From: Taenia hydatigena
Lineage: Eukaryota > Platyhelminthes > Cestoda > Cyclophyllidea > Taeniidae
Assembly: GCA_036345935.2 (NCBI GenBank)
Contig: JADWOT020000001.1
Span: forward strand, 28,307,627 to 28,371,626
Reading direction: 5' to 3'
DNA length: 64,000 nt
A program made the position numbers and the translations under genes. The stretch's first letter is position 1. Every line of letters begins with the position of its first letter. Shown here one piece after another: positions 46,164 through 59,499 of the stretch. Below the pieces are notes generated by a model that saw nothing but the letters and a program-made list of their open reading frames with translations, was not told where the DNA came from and searched no databases.

Positions 46164-47266
46164 GTCTCTGAACACTTGGTTGCCCGCTTTACCAAAGTCC
46201 ATCACGGCACGAAACAGTGCTGAGGCAGCAGAAAGGCCAATCGGACAAACAATCGGCCCTCATGGAAAGGAGCGTCAGTTTCGGTCATACAGGCACCGAA
46301 TGAAAGTTAAAAATCACTGATAAATTATTCCAATGACTTTAGTAGCACAAACAGAGACTGCAATCATTCTAAGCTTGGAAGTTATTCTGTTAAATTGTAC
46401 ATCGACACTTTAGCAGGCTAGTCATGCAACTCCTGCCCTACTTTGAATAAAACTAAGCATTATGGGCATATTTTTCCATTTTTAAATTAACTTTCGTTAA
46501 ACGTGTTACATCAATGGCTGTTTTATGTGGAAACAAACAGGGAGGAGTAGAACTGTGTTAGGTCCTTGAAGAGAAACGCTATCGCCATTATCCGTAATAC
46601 CCGTGGCTAGAGAGCTGTCACTGAAATGAACCAAGTGTGGAGCGTTTGGGATCCAGGTCAACCACCAATTATCGTTGTTATTGAGACGTGGCAGATGTGT
46701 TCGAGTGCACGAGGGTCCACTTGTGCTCCTCATTGCCTCCCAAGAACAAAAATATTGCTCTGCACCTCAAACCCAAATGCTAAAATTCGATCTATCTATT
46801 TTGTCTTTTATTTCTTTTATCAGGAGGAGGAGGAGGAGGCTACAAAGCTGAGAGGAGGGGATAATGAGTTACAGATTATATTAAAACTAGGAATTACGGA
46901 CCTACAATTTCCACTCTATGAGTATGCGACTGCAGACTCTGACCTCTCTCCCCTTTCTCATAATTCTGCCTCTAGACCAACACCTTGTACATTCGAATGA
47001 ATCATCCCATCGTAGCTCTTTGGCTATTACATCCCTTCTCTGCCCCGGTCGCATTAATCTTGGACACGCTGATTTACACGGGCAGTAAGGCTTGTGCTAC
47101 TTGCAAATGAAACAGCTAGATTGTTGTCCTTTGTTAACTCCTGTCCTCTAACAAATGCATTGAAATGTGTCACATTTTCGACTTTCTTCCCCTCAAAACG
47201 AGTAACTGAGAGCAGGAAGAAAGGGTCCGCTTCTTAATCGAAGGCAGGTGAAGACAGTTCCACTTT

Positions 47267-47293
47267 AAGATGCGTGTTCGTCGAACGCTTCTC
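47267..47293. repeat. Palindrome copy, plus orientation
   Basis: Reads AAGATGCGTGTTCG followed by TCGAACGCTTCTC. Inverted-repeat partner of the copy at 23712. Another plus-orientation copy lies at 48345-48370, so the right arm has one on each side of its fold-back element. Confidence 0.75.
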
Positions 47294-47619
47294 AGCTAGC
47301 ATTGAGAACTACTTAGTCCAGCATATATATAAATAGCAAATGTGCCGACGTGAAAAAGCGGCTGTGAAGGTGGTTAATCCAACCCTTCTGATCAGCAGAG
47401 CTGCGCGTGTGCATGCACCACAGCCTCCACGCAGTAGCAACCATCACAGAGGCAGCAATGAAGCAGCGACATCGCCGGGCCTTCTCTTAACGTCCTTCAT
47501 CCTCATCAAGCTACTTCGCTGCCCATGTTACTAGTAATGGTGAATGTCGCCTACCTGTGCTCAAGCTACTAGCTTTAAGAAAACTACGGCTAAGCAGGAA
47601 TGAATGGACGCCGAATTTT

Positions 47620-48325
47620 TTGCAACATGTCTGAAAACCAACCACTGAACGCTTTTACCAATCAAACAATCTCCAGGCGTAATCGAAGCATTAATTTTGT
47701 TTTTCCTTACGATGCACAGCCTCCTGACCAGGTTGAACTTGACCGACAGCACGAAGATTGGAATGGCCTAATGGGAATCCACATTACGTACGCCTATCCA
47801 CCACAGAATGTAAGTCTAACTGAATGGACGCACTCAAATTTTCGCTGCAGCTCCTTCTTGGCCAAGGCGCATTTGAGCATCTATGTGCAGACGATGTCGG
47901 AAAAAGTGACCAAGCAGAAAAAACAATGCGCCACCGTCATTTCGCCGGACGGGTCAGTGACCAAAGAAATAGAATCTCGTACTCTCTCCTGCGTTGCTTG
48001 AATCGAGAGGCAGGCCTATTCTAGTAAATTACTACTGCATAACCTTTGTTGTCAGTCAGTACATCGTGCTCAAATTCGCTTTGGGCGAGAAGTGGCTGCC
48101 ACAAAACTTGGGCGTGGCTATTCAGCTAGCCTGCAATTCTGAGGTGGATGGATGTGCGCAACGTGAATTGAGGTTGACCTTTCTGCCCTTTGTGCTGCCT
48201 ATAGACCTCAACCTAATGATGAAACTAAGCCTAGTAAGAATACACTAAGTTAACGCTTTTTATTACGCCTTGAGTTTGTCGGGTTGGTAGCAGCTTTAGG
48301 TGGTCGATTTTTATAAATCTCATTT
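47620..48325 (+). repeat. Fold-back element, copy 4 (most complete reading frame)
   Basis: Inverted halves meet at about 48000. The left half carries a 133-codon frame (47600-48001) with AYPPQNVSLTEWTHSNFRC, LSIYVQTMSEKVTKQKKQ and a stop exactly at the fold-back centre. The right half read on the minus strand shows a decayed version (CGSHFSPKANLS). The frame may derive from a captured host exon or an old element protein. I do not annotate it as a functional gene. Confidence 0.75.
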
Positions 48326-51300
48326 GACGGCAGGTCGGCAGCCAAAGACGTGTTCGATGAACGATTCTCCTCTAACTTGGAATACTGATTGGTCACGCAC
48401 ATATGACGCAAGTGCGATGACCTGACGAAGTGGCTAGATATCCGTCACCATTAATGATGCTGTGATCACTCTGGTCGTGGAATTCGGCGGAGTGTTGCAG
48501 AAGCGTTAATTGCAGAGACAGCGGATGTGGAGCAACAGCACCGGTCCTTATTTAAACGTGCTTAAACATCACTACGTCACCTCGTTACTCATAGCACCAG
48601 TTCTGCTGCACACCTTCTCTAAATGCAGAAATGCAGCTTTCGTTTCTCCTCTTTGACCTCCACACCCGTAAAAAGAGCAGAGTAGGAGCAGATAGCCTAC
48701 ATAGTCTCACGTATTCCACGTGTTTGCGTCCAACACACTCGGATGATTGCTTCGGTGACTTGGCGATGACCCGGTCTATGCACTAATGAATTGCTGCCGC
48801 AGTGCAGTCTACATGGTGACATGGTGACAGTATGCGTGTTACTGTCAAGTTAAAATAACTTAGATACTGTTTTTTGTTCCTCTTTCTGCTACTTGGCTGC
48901 TCGTGCTCCTTACCACCTGTCATCCTTTACTCTCGCATAGTTGTATGATTTAAATAAATTTTGGGACACATCAAATGCTAATTTTTATTACCCAATTTGA
49001 GAAGCATCATGTTGAAGGGATTGAAATTAGCAATGGTGCTTTGGAAGTGAGTAGATGAGTAGGTGTGAGGGACGCGATAGTCACCTGTAGGAGGTGGTGG
49101 TCGAGATCAATCGAATAAGTAGGAGGAAGAAACACCAAGTGGTACATGTAGTCAACTGGAATTACCAATATGCGCAGCATATCTAATGGCTTTAACAAGC
49201 TAACTAATTTAAAGAGGGCTAATTAATGTACAGAACGGCAAATGTTTTTTACTGTTTGCGTGCTGTCTTTGTAAGCCCTAATCTGTGTTCATTAAGACTG
49301 ATTCCACTAACTCTTCCTTTTCTACTTTGCCACGCTGATGTTGAGGCATCTTGGCAGAATGGAGCATGTTGTAATGCTCATGAGTCCTAATTACGCCCGC
49401 GATGTAAAGATGGTGCAGTCAGGTAGTGAATGAGCACATCCAAGTATCTCAGTGAGTTCACTGGAGCGATTGATGCAACAGCGAACAGAATTCTCGTTAA
49501 TTGCAAACGGCGTTTGCTCTACCAGTAAACGGAAAAGTGCAAAAATTGTTAGAAGAGATTAGGTCGAAATGGATGCACACAAAATTTTGGTGCCGCAAAT
49601 GAACAATATTTATCCGTTTGCATCCGCCAATGCGTATCCACTCTACAACTCACTTTGCAACACTTCGTGCATTTGACAGGAAATTTGTGACAGCAGACTA
49701 AACAGCCACATCGCACTGAACTTCAATGCGTTTGCACTCAATTAACTTCATATGAAGCCGTCGATACTACTTTTACTGCGACGTCTTCCTCCACCACCAA
49801 TGCCGCTGTCAATTCCTATAGTATTGCATCATTCATTAGAGTAATGCATGCAGACTATACTTCACAATCGAACACAATGCAAAGGGATACAATTATGTGG
49901 GATAGGAATCGACGGTATGAAATAGCGCAAACGAGTGAGCAAGAGTGGTAGAGGCGATTTAAAGAATTGCAGAAGATCGAATTGTTACAAAGTGACCAGC
50001 GGCTCCGAGCGTTCCACATCTGTCACCTACACATGTACTAACCCGAATTGGCGTAGCATAACCTCAGTGGTGTACAAATCCACGGGCATCCACGCGAAGC
50101 AACCGCTGACACCTACCGAATGTTCGCTGCTAACATTTCTTACCCTCAAATTTCCTTACCGGCTGTGCTACACTTAGTAACTCATTGCGATTTCTTCCAG
50201 TTTGCTCCTGTCAGATTTTTGATGAAACGCATTTTGAGCACAAGAGGAAAAGTACGCTTTTTACGACTACAAATATGTACTCCTAGACGTTAATATTGCC
50301 CAAATTAGTGACAGAATCTTGCTTCCCATTGGCAAGTGAACCTGTGCGTTGAAGCAAAGTACATGAAACGAAGGGTGTTGCGTCCACACCTTTGTGTTTT
50401 CCTTCTTCTCAAGTAGCATTGCTGCTCATTGTGGGTCAACTTCTTTTTAAATGTCTGTTTTCTGTTTTAACAATCCACTTCTCGAGTTGGCGCATGTCGC
50501 AATCTTGTATAGAAGGGCTCATTCCATAGCCTCTTCCTCCTCTTTGTCGCTGCTATCCATGTGGCTCACTAACAGTCAGGGAACTAGCGATGCTGCCAGA
50601 GTGATCGGATGGCATGGAGAAGGAATATGTGCTCCACAGTGACTGTGCGCAGATAAGTAGTCAAATGCGTTCTTTGTAGTAATTGGTTTACTAGAGCACA
50701 GAGTCAACACTAAATGGGAAGTAAAGAGCAAATTGTTGCAATCCTTTGCGACGAGGTATTTGCAGAACGCACAACAGTTACTGCTCTAGCGTCGCAAATG
50801 CGTCTTCACGGATTTTCACTGTGTTATGAATCCTGTCTTGTAGAAGATCCTCGGTATCTGTAACTGCCTTCTCTATGACATCGATACATGAACTTAGCTG
50901 CATTTCCATCAATCAGTCAGCCATTCATTGAAACGATTAAAGCCCTACAGGATTGAGTGAAGTGAAAGTTGTGAATTAATTTATGATCAAAATGAACGTA
51001 TTTTAAGTGAAATTGATGAAGTCGATTTTTACGCACGCAGGATCGACTATAGCTATGCCTGATAAATAATCTTAGGAGCTACAATCCTTGAATAATTAAT
51101 GTGGTCGCATCTGTGTGTCTTCAGATGATTCATCGACATCACCCCAACCGCCTCATATTCCAATGCAACCGAAGGCAATGCAATGCGATGCAATCGGACA
51201 CGATGTGGTAAAAATTATTAAACTGCACAAACTAGCACAAATGAGTGGAGGAAAATTTAGAATAATGGAGAGGCGCAGGGTAAGATGAAGTGAAGTATGG

Positions 51301-52934
51301 AGGAGTGAATTGCCGTAAAGTAGAGCAGCAACTCTAGTGTTTCACCACTATCACCATTGCGCCTCCTGTAGCATATCCCAGATGAGCATTCACGTTCCTT
51401 ATTCTCTACACGACGTGATTACAAAACCATCATAATTCACCCACAGCAAAAGATAGGTGTATACTGTAATTTTTTTAAATGCAATCTTGGCAAATATGGA
51501 TATCGTGTGTACAAAGTTGACTCAATCATTGAGTGATGGGTTGGGTGCTTCTCTAGATTGTAGTGCCGATAGCACAAGCAATAAGGATTGGAAGGACACG
51601 TCCAAGTAAAGGCCGACTTATGAGAGCCTTTTATATAGGGATTTGAAGATAATTGCAGAAGAGTGTTTGGTCACAGACAGAACGCGAGTCGCTTTAGCAA
51701 ATGCACATCAGAGGTGGAATTCGTCTCAAATACCAAAATGTTCACGCTATTTACTGTCACCCACGCACCTGCCTATCCGCGTTGGTTGGCATTGTTGGCG
51801 CAAGTGCCAGTTGACATGCCAGGTGGGTCGCGCTTGCTGTTGGCAGTATTAAATAGACTGCGAAATAGAATAGGTCACCGGCTAAGAAGCGATCTGCACT
51901 ATTCACTCACTCGGCCAACACACAGTGCATGCTGCAGTGGCAAGAACGGTTACTCCAAAACAGCAGATTTCAAAGGTGACTTCTAAGCTATGCCCTAAGT
52001 GACCTAATGCAGCAACGTAGTTTAAGAAGTTCACTTAAAACTAAAGTGGCGCAGAAAACGGATAAATTGGTTTCTTTAATGTCCTTTTGCTCTTCATTGA
52101 TGAGCATCCTAGCTCTTATCTGCTAAGAGTTCCAAACTGCTTTGCACAGGTAATTTCCGATGCCGTTCACTCAGAATATCACTTATGGTATTGCCAATGT
52201 GTAAACAAGACTGATGCTTCAAAAGGCCGCTAAGGCACCTCGAATGCAGCGACGGAACACCATTCACCTTAACCATCCCCACACACCACCTGTTCACCCA
52301 CCTCATCGCCTTCTCATCCTCACGATGCCCACCGGCTCAGAAAGATTTCACCTGTGCACACTCGTAGATGTTAGCTACTCGGAGGAGAGCAAGAGCTGAG
52401 TCAACTCCACTCATCAACTTAGTCATTTGCCTTACTTTCCCTTTTCATGCAACCTAAGTCAAACCACAATTTGGAAAAAAAGGCAAATCTTAATTTCTAT
52501 CGTGTCTATTTATTTTACTTCACCATGCCCCCATCCAGATCGCAGTCAAATACTGGTGCTGAAGATTCCACTGGCAACTCATGAGCATTTTTGCCATGAT
52601 TGATGCAAATGAGAAAAAGTAGAGACGCATCCCTCTACGTTGGCTGAATCGCAGCATGCAATTGTTAGAAAAAAAATAGTTTACTTGAATAAAGGAAGTG
52701 TTTGATAAGCACGAGTCTCGTTTCGGAACCCTTGTCATCATCTATCATGGAGAGAGGAGCATGTATTATGAGGAGAAATAACCCTCTTCAGTTTGTTCCA
52801 TTTACTGCATCGCCAACGATGGAGATTGACACCCAACTGCGTTTCCCCTACTCGTCCCATGGAAGTGAGAATCAAGGAAGAGTCGATAAACGTCAATCTC
52901 TTGCACGCTCCAAAGCAGGCGGCGCACACCTGCC

Positions 52935-53170
52935 TACTCAAAGCAGGTAGACTGTGCAGACATTGCCTGTCCCGTAACTGAGCCGAAAATGAGTGCAAAA
53001 CAGAGGCACACCATGGTTGCATACCCTGCAGAAGCCACGTGCATGCAGCATCGATGCACACCGTCTGAGGCACAGCTGCCACGTAGAGTGAGGCTGCTGC
53101 CGTGTGTACAATTTGTAGCTACAATGTCAGCAGTAGTGTACCGGCATATCCGCGGAGGTGTGCCAGTGGG
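52935..53170 (+). repeat. Repeat module D, copy 4
   Basis: Contains AGCAGGTAGACTGTGCAGAC, GAGGCACAGCTGCCACGTAG and TTTGTAGCTACAATGTCAGC. A GTGGATTAAATGCAAGTGGG block and a palindrome near 53391 follow, as in the composite unit, but the fold-back element is missing. Confidence 0.7.
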
Positions 53171-53639
53171 CTTGATGCTCATTTTTTTCCATTTGATATT
53201 CGATTCCTTGAAAGCAGTGGATTAAATGCAAGTGGGTAACAATTTCCTTCGTGGGTGACAAGATGAATGGGGCAGGGTGATGAGGATTAACCACCACCCC
53301 AACTACTAATGAGGTCGCATATCCAGCCGCTTCAGCACGTCGGCCCAATTGCTATGTATACACTTGACTAAGTAGCCCTCACTGTTTGGCTAGAAGCTTT
53401 TGGCGAACACGCATCCGTCATTCGTCTGCGAGGGAGGGGTGGACACTCTGGACTAGCATAACATGCATCACTCTGTCTCGTTTATTACATCACCATTGCA
53501 GAGTGCCACCTGTCCACTCTCTCGCTACTTGATGCGAGGAAGTGAAAGCCTGAGGTAAAATTTAGTGAATAACCTATGAAATATTGCAGTGAAATGATTG
53601 GTGGTCAAGATTAAATAGCCACAAACTAGTTACTTAAGG

Positions 53640-55300
53640 AAGTACAGCTGCCCGATAAGCTGATTTTTTGACAAGTAGGCACAGATTGACGTCTCGCTGA
53701 CGCATTCGTTGCCTGACATTATTGTCGTCACCGAAATGTGAGAAGTGCGATGTAGCTGGCTCATCAATTGTCGCAGTAATGATGACATGACGTTATTGCA
53801 GAGAAATTGCCTGTGTGCAACAATTCCAGCAAACTTATAGATAGATAGTTCCCATCTATGTAGACTTCATGGACTGCTACGCCCAATCGTGCCCCAAGAT
53901 TAACTACAAGTCTGAATATTTGCCATTCTCCATCGTCTGCATTGAGCGGCATGCCTGGCTGCCCATGAAGGAGTGAGAATGCTTGCTCGAATAAAGCATG
54001 CGCAATCCACTTACTGACCACACCTCGATACGATGGTATGAATGTTTCGCGTTGTCAAAATGACACTACAGTTAAAGAAAATGCAGTAGTCACTACACTG
54101 GCAGACGCTGATAAGGTGCTGCTTGAGAGGGATTAAAACCCCATTAGCCGGCCTCGTTGTGCTGCAATTTCATTGCTTGCATTGTGCACTACGATGGGTT
54201 TGCTGAGTAATTGTAAGCCTGTCACTCAGTCACGCAAATTATGGAATGCCTGTCCGGTCGAACCGGCAAACCAACTGATCATTAACCTGACCAACTGCTA
54301 GCAACTGTGCTCCTGTGTCAGTTTTCTCTGGAGTGGGTCGACACCACCACTGTTAAATGAGTTCTTGAGATGTGGTTAACCCACCGCTCAATAGTGACGA
54401 AGTTCTAGATCCTGAAGTTCCTCATTTCAATTTCTATGTCCAACACAGCTGTGGCGTATTTTAGGCCATTGAATGCTTGGCAGACAGATGAACCCATTGT
54501 GTGCCACCGTCTCCTCTTCTTGTCTAATGGCACCCGTCTTAGTCACTTGATCTCCTCTGTTAGGTAAGTCTTTCCCGGTGAAAACCAAATGCTTTTAAGA
54601 TAGAATTATCGGTGCTGCATTCTCGGCTCAGCTTCCAGTGATTGATAAATGTCGGTTTCCTTGACAACATCCAATAAGTCTAGAGCTGGAATGACTGTGA
54701 GTAGTCGGGTTGCAGAGAGGTCGACTGCTTTAAATAACACGATTTGAGAAGTTTTGCGCAGACTCGATAAAATCATGCAGAATTCTTTTGGGTGGGTTAA
54801 GAAACTGCTGGGAAATAATTTTAACCTGAAATAATCACCTTTCAGTGCCTATGCTTGTGCCACCTATGGTCACATGGTCACTTGTCGCATATGTCATCCC
54901 GACGACTCTATGCAAGGTCTAAATTCATTGAAAGCGAGAGCATTTGGCTAGTTGGCGAGGAAGACGACAGTCGAATGTTGGGAAGTAAAGTGAACTGGAG
55001 GAGATAACTGTTGTGGATATTTCTAATTCTAGTGGATTATGCGCATCACTTGCTGTTTCCTTCTATTTATTCCATTAATCTCGACCTTCGCGTCCCTCAC
55101 ACCTACTCACCTACCCACCTCCAAAGCACCATTGCTCACCCCATCGCCTTTTAGTCAATGCTTTCCTTAAAATAGTTAATGAAACTAACACTTGATGCGG
55201 CCAAAATTTTACTTGAATCATACCACAATGTCAGAGTGAAAGAGGACAGAAAGTAAGGAGCACCAGCAACCAGGCAGCAAAAAATGTAAAAAGTAATTTA
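53640..55300 (+). repeat. Direct, diverged copy of 42.0-44.25 kb
   Basis: Starts with the ACGCATTCGTTGCCTGACAT segment matching 42075. It includes the decayed 122-codon frame, then jumps to sequence matching 43290-44250. A piece matching 40260-40480 is interposed at 54050-54200, so the order differs from the source. Confidence 0.65.
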
Positions 55301-55379
55301 AATTGACAGGAACGCCTCTGCTGCATTGCGACAGCAGTTCACCAGTGCAAAGGCTAGGCACGTACAGAAGAAAGCTGCG

Positions 55380-56965
55380 CAGACTAATTCATCCTCCGAC
55401 AGCGTCATCACCAAACTACCGAAAGATAAAACTTGCGATGGTGTAGCCGCCATGTCTGCCGTCGACGAGAAGACGATGATTTGGAAATGAAGTGCGTGGG
55501 CGAGTGATTGGATTATATGGACGGCCTCCAGACAGAGCTAAGCTATTCCGTTGTGTGCTTTTACTGGGTGCAATAGCCACAGTTTACTAAGCTATTCGCG
55601 AAAGTGTACAATAGATTAAGCGATTGCCGCCCCCACCCTGGCATTCGTTTTGATGCAATGAAAGGATTAGGCTAAGAAGCCTCATTTACTCATTGTCTGT
55701 CCTTCACATCTTCAGTGATTTTAGTCCCTTCGCCTACTCATTTCTACGCAGGTGCAGAAGAAGCGGTTGAAGCGCAAGATGTAGCGAAATCACTTTTTGA
55801 ATCATGCGATCATACAAAAGGGTAAGGAACTGGGGTGGTAAAGAAGAGACAAATAAGGACACTTGATCCTCGCTCATCATTGCACCAAAGAAGCTTTAGT
55901 ACTGAGTCTGCGACACATTTCAATGGATTTGTTAATTTCTGTGACTGCATTCGCGCATCCTCTTGCCCTCATCTTCTGCATAGGCTTCATTCCCTCAAAA
56001 AGACTAGGGTGAGAGCAGACAGGGACCATTCTTTATCGGTGATATGATGCTAGTTCAGCGAATATTCCACTTTGCTGAAGGCAGATGAGGACCGTTCGGC
56101 AGCCAGAGACGTGTTCGTTGAACGCATCTCGTCTAACTTTGAGGATTAATTAGCTAAAGCGTATATAATGCAAATGTGTCGACCTGACGAAATGGCTACA
56201 CATCCGTCTCCACTAATGGTGCTGCGGTCGGTCTGGCCGTAGAATTCAGCAGTGTTGCAACAGCACCAATCACACTAACAGTGGCGGTGGAGCAACAGCA
56301 CCGGTTCTGGATACTGATACCCACCTGCATCCAATCTACTCGTTTCGAGCGAAAGAGAACCAAGTGAGGAAAGACGAACTCCGCACCTTTACACACCCTT
56401 GCGAATGCTGCCTCGATAAGTTTTGGGACTCAATGAACTTTGTCCTTACAAGCATCCAGTGAAAATCACCGTCTCATGTCGATGCGCACACTTCTTGCAT
56501 GCGTGATGTCATGGGAGGTGTTCTTTCGACCCAAGCAAGTTCTTGTAGTCTTCGTGGCCTTAGGGATCCACTGGGCTCAGAAGGGGCAAGAGAAAACAAG
56601 CATAAAAATCTTTTCCGTCTCGCTGCTTGTCAGTAAATAGCTCTCGTGGTTTTGTCTGCAAGAATGCCGTGCAATGCCTGTTTTAACAACGCTCCACGCG
56701 GCATCAATCGCATCACATGAAAGCGAATTCTCGAAGTTATAAAATGAAAGTATTGCCTAAAGAGCTGTTCGCAATGCGTGCAAGGTCTCAGGTTCGTCTC
56801 TCCTTCTTGATCTTTACCCTCTTGGAACAAGCAGAGTGTGAGCAGTTAGTACACAAGGTCTCATGGAATCCGATTGCTCGAGTCTGGCGCGCCCGGGTTA
56901 TTGGGAGCCGCTGCGCACGCAGTTCATTTTCAAATCCTCGTCTTCTCGTCGACGACAGACAAGGC
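55380..56965 (+). repeat. Core block of the repeat territory, copy 3
   Basis: Direct match to 25085-26595, hence inverted to 44386-45900. Palindrome at 56106-56130. At 56965 it continues without break into an inverted copy of 43.0-44.4 kb, so relative to the right arm this copy extends the homology beyond the arm boundary. Confidence 0.8.
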
Positions 56966-57059
56966 AGTCATATCGCTGCAATGTTCATGCTTCAGTGACT
57001 TTGCAAAGCTGCTATCAAAGGATGAGATAGTCTGCGTAGCCTTCTTCTGCACATACCGA

Positions 57060-58690
57060 GGCTGCGCATCAGTTAACTGCTGTTGCCTGGTAATGTAATG
57101 ACATTACAGGTGTTAATGCCAATTCATATTAACTTCGATACTGGTTTTCTTGCTTTATTTTGATGTTAGGCTGCTTGTGCTTCTTACCTTTAACCCGCTT
57201 TAACTTTGGCACAGTGGTATGATTTATATCAAGTTTCGTCCAATTCAAGTGCTAATTTTCATTACCCATTTTGGGAAGCATTGAATAAAGGGGAATGGGA
57301 TAAGCAACGGTGCTTTGGGGTGGGTAGGTGAGTATGTGTGAGGGACGCCATAGTCACCTGTAGGAGGTGGTCGGGATTAATCAAATAATTAGGGAAAGGA
57401 AGCAGTAATTGATGCGGATAATTCACTAGAATCACCAATATGCACAACCGTTGTCTCCTCCCAATTTCACTTAACCCCTTACCATCGAACCGTCGTCTAC
57501 CTCTCCCGTTAGCCAAATGCCCTCGCACTCGATGACTTCAGACCTCGCATGGATTCGTCGGAATGACGTCTGTGACAAACCAGAAAAAGGCGATGTCCAG
57601 CCAGCATGGGCATAGACACAGAGGGGGTGATTACCTCAGGTTAAATGAATTCTTCAGCGGCATTGTAATTCATTTCAACAACTCTTGCAGGCTTTCACAT
57701 CTGCACATAAGTAGTTGTTGAGGTATTGCCTGGTCGTATTATTTGGAGCAGACGACCTCTCATCAATCTGGCTACCCACAGTCAATTCAGCACTAAACTC
57801 TCGGATGTCGACAAGGTGAATGATATTTTCATATCACTGGAAGCAGTGCAGAAAATGGAGCACTGATAACTCTATCCCAAAAGCATTTGGTCTTCACTGG
57901 GAACGACTTGCCTAACAGGGGTATCAAGTGATTAAGACAGACGCCTTGAGACAAGAAGAGGAGACAATAGCTTACATTGGGTTCTTCTCTATGACAAGCC
58001 ATTCCATGGGCTACAATAAGCTACAGTTGTGTTGGACGTGTTAGTGGAAATAAGGAAATTCACGGTGTGCAACTTCGTCACCATCGGGTGGTAAGATGAG
58101 CAAATCCCCAGTTCTCAAATTTCACTGATGGTATCGACGCACTCCAGAGAACATTGTCAAAGTAACACAGTCGCAAGCTGTTGGTTAGGCGGATTTTCAG
58201 TTGGCCTGCTGCTTTGGCCATTCACGCACTCAACAATTTGTGCAACAGAATGGCGGGTTGTGTGAAACCCCAACGAACTCTGGTAGAGAGCGTTGTCCAT
58301 CTAAGTTGTCAATTGCTATTTAATCATCATAATCATTAACCCGTGCGAAGAGATAAGTCTCTTTGGGACTATTCGTCAGTTGGAGGGTCATTTGGTTAGT
58401 TGATGGATTAGTTAGTGAGTCAACATCGAGAGTAGCGATTGCGGCGTCTACTTGTCCCTCTCTTCAAGAAGTCCAGCTCCCTCTGCCCTCCCTTCTTCTA
58501 CTCACTCATGCAATTTTGTGATGCCCAACAAACCAGTCCCTACCAATTAATTCTCTAAAATCAAGATCCTTGTTCTTATCTTCCATTTGAGCATTCAATA
58601 GCCTTTACATTCAAGGCACTCACGCCATTCATCTTCATCTCCCCTAATTACCCGCTGCTCATGCCCGCACCCGAAGATCTCTGACCACAA
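57060..58690 (-). repeat. Inverted copy of 41.56-44.39 kb
   Basis: 57060-58430 matches 42990-44385 in reverse, and 58430-58690 matches 41560-41835 in reverse. The 41.84-42.99 kb part, including the 122-codon frame, is absent. With 54.2-55.3 kb it forms a second, smaller inverted pair around the core block 55380-56965. Confidence 0.75.
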
Positions 58691-59035
58691 AGGACCATTC
58701 TTTCCTCATTTTACTTTATAGCTTTTTTTACCCAAAACGAGTAAATTTAGAGCAGACAGCTTCTCGTCCAACATTAAGGACTACTTCGTCAAGCACATGT
58801 GGTGCAAATGTGTGAAGGTGCCGAACTGGCTTTCGATTTGTCAACGTTAGCGAATGGTTCGGTGGCAAAATGCTAACTCAGAGTTAAAAGGAGTGGTGGT
58901 GGCGCGATATCTTGATTTAAATATAGCTTTTGCCACATCAAGTCCTAACTTTTGCCACCCACTCGAGCAGAATCGGGTAAAACGTAACGACACCAACATA
59001 GATGGTTCGCATTATCACTAGTGAGTAAGAAGTAA
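58690..59035 (-). repeat. Inverted copy of 35455-35830
   Basis: Landmarks CTTCTCGTCCAACATTAAGG, ACTACTTCGTCAAGCACATG and CACTCGAGCAGAATCGGGT. The first is half of the palindrome motif. Confidence 0.65.
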
Positions 59036-59499
59036 CGCATCATGGCAGTATAAATTCACAAGCTGAGGTCATTGATGGCGGAGGAGACGATGATGCAAAG
59101 AGTGCCGGTTAAAGGGTCTTTCGACACAAGCAACCTCTTGACAACAAAGATAAATTGTACCAATTTTAAGGATGCTTGCAGTTTAGGCGATTTGCTCCAG
59201 CTGTTCTCGCTCCAAGGGAGTGAAGGACAAGGAGCATGAGATCAACTTTGGCTTTCATCTCCCCTCACTTGACCATCCTTCCCTTTAAGCGCGTGGAATG
59301 TGTGCATTTAAATGACATTCTCCGTCTTTGTTGGCGTGATGAACGAGGTAGCGTGAAGGGTACTAGGCACGTTGCTGTTGCTGCTGCTGCTGCAAGGCAG
59401 GGAGAGGGGCACACGCCACTCAGTTGGCCTCACAGGCCAGATTCACGGATGCATCATTTTCTAACGTCACGTCACTATCAGCTAATAGGCGAAAATAAG

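Larger units (their letters stand above)
44386..52375 (-). repeat. Large inverted repeat, right arm
   Basis: Reverse-complement partner of 16035-26595. The inner boundary is TCTGTCGTCGACGAG at 44386-44400 and the outer boundary is around 52375. The spacer between arms is about 17.8 kb and holds further copies of the same modules. It carries a longer open frame (47600-48001, 133 codons) than the left arm, where the same frame is 92 codons. Confidence 0.9.

Noticed and set aside
47600..48001. 133-codon frame as an active gene
   Set aside because: It ends at the fold-back centre, is shortened in the left-arm partner and lacks splice or start support; kept only as an observation on the fold-back family.
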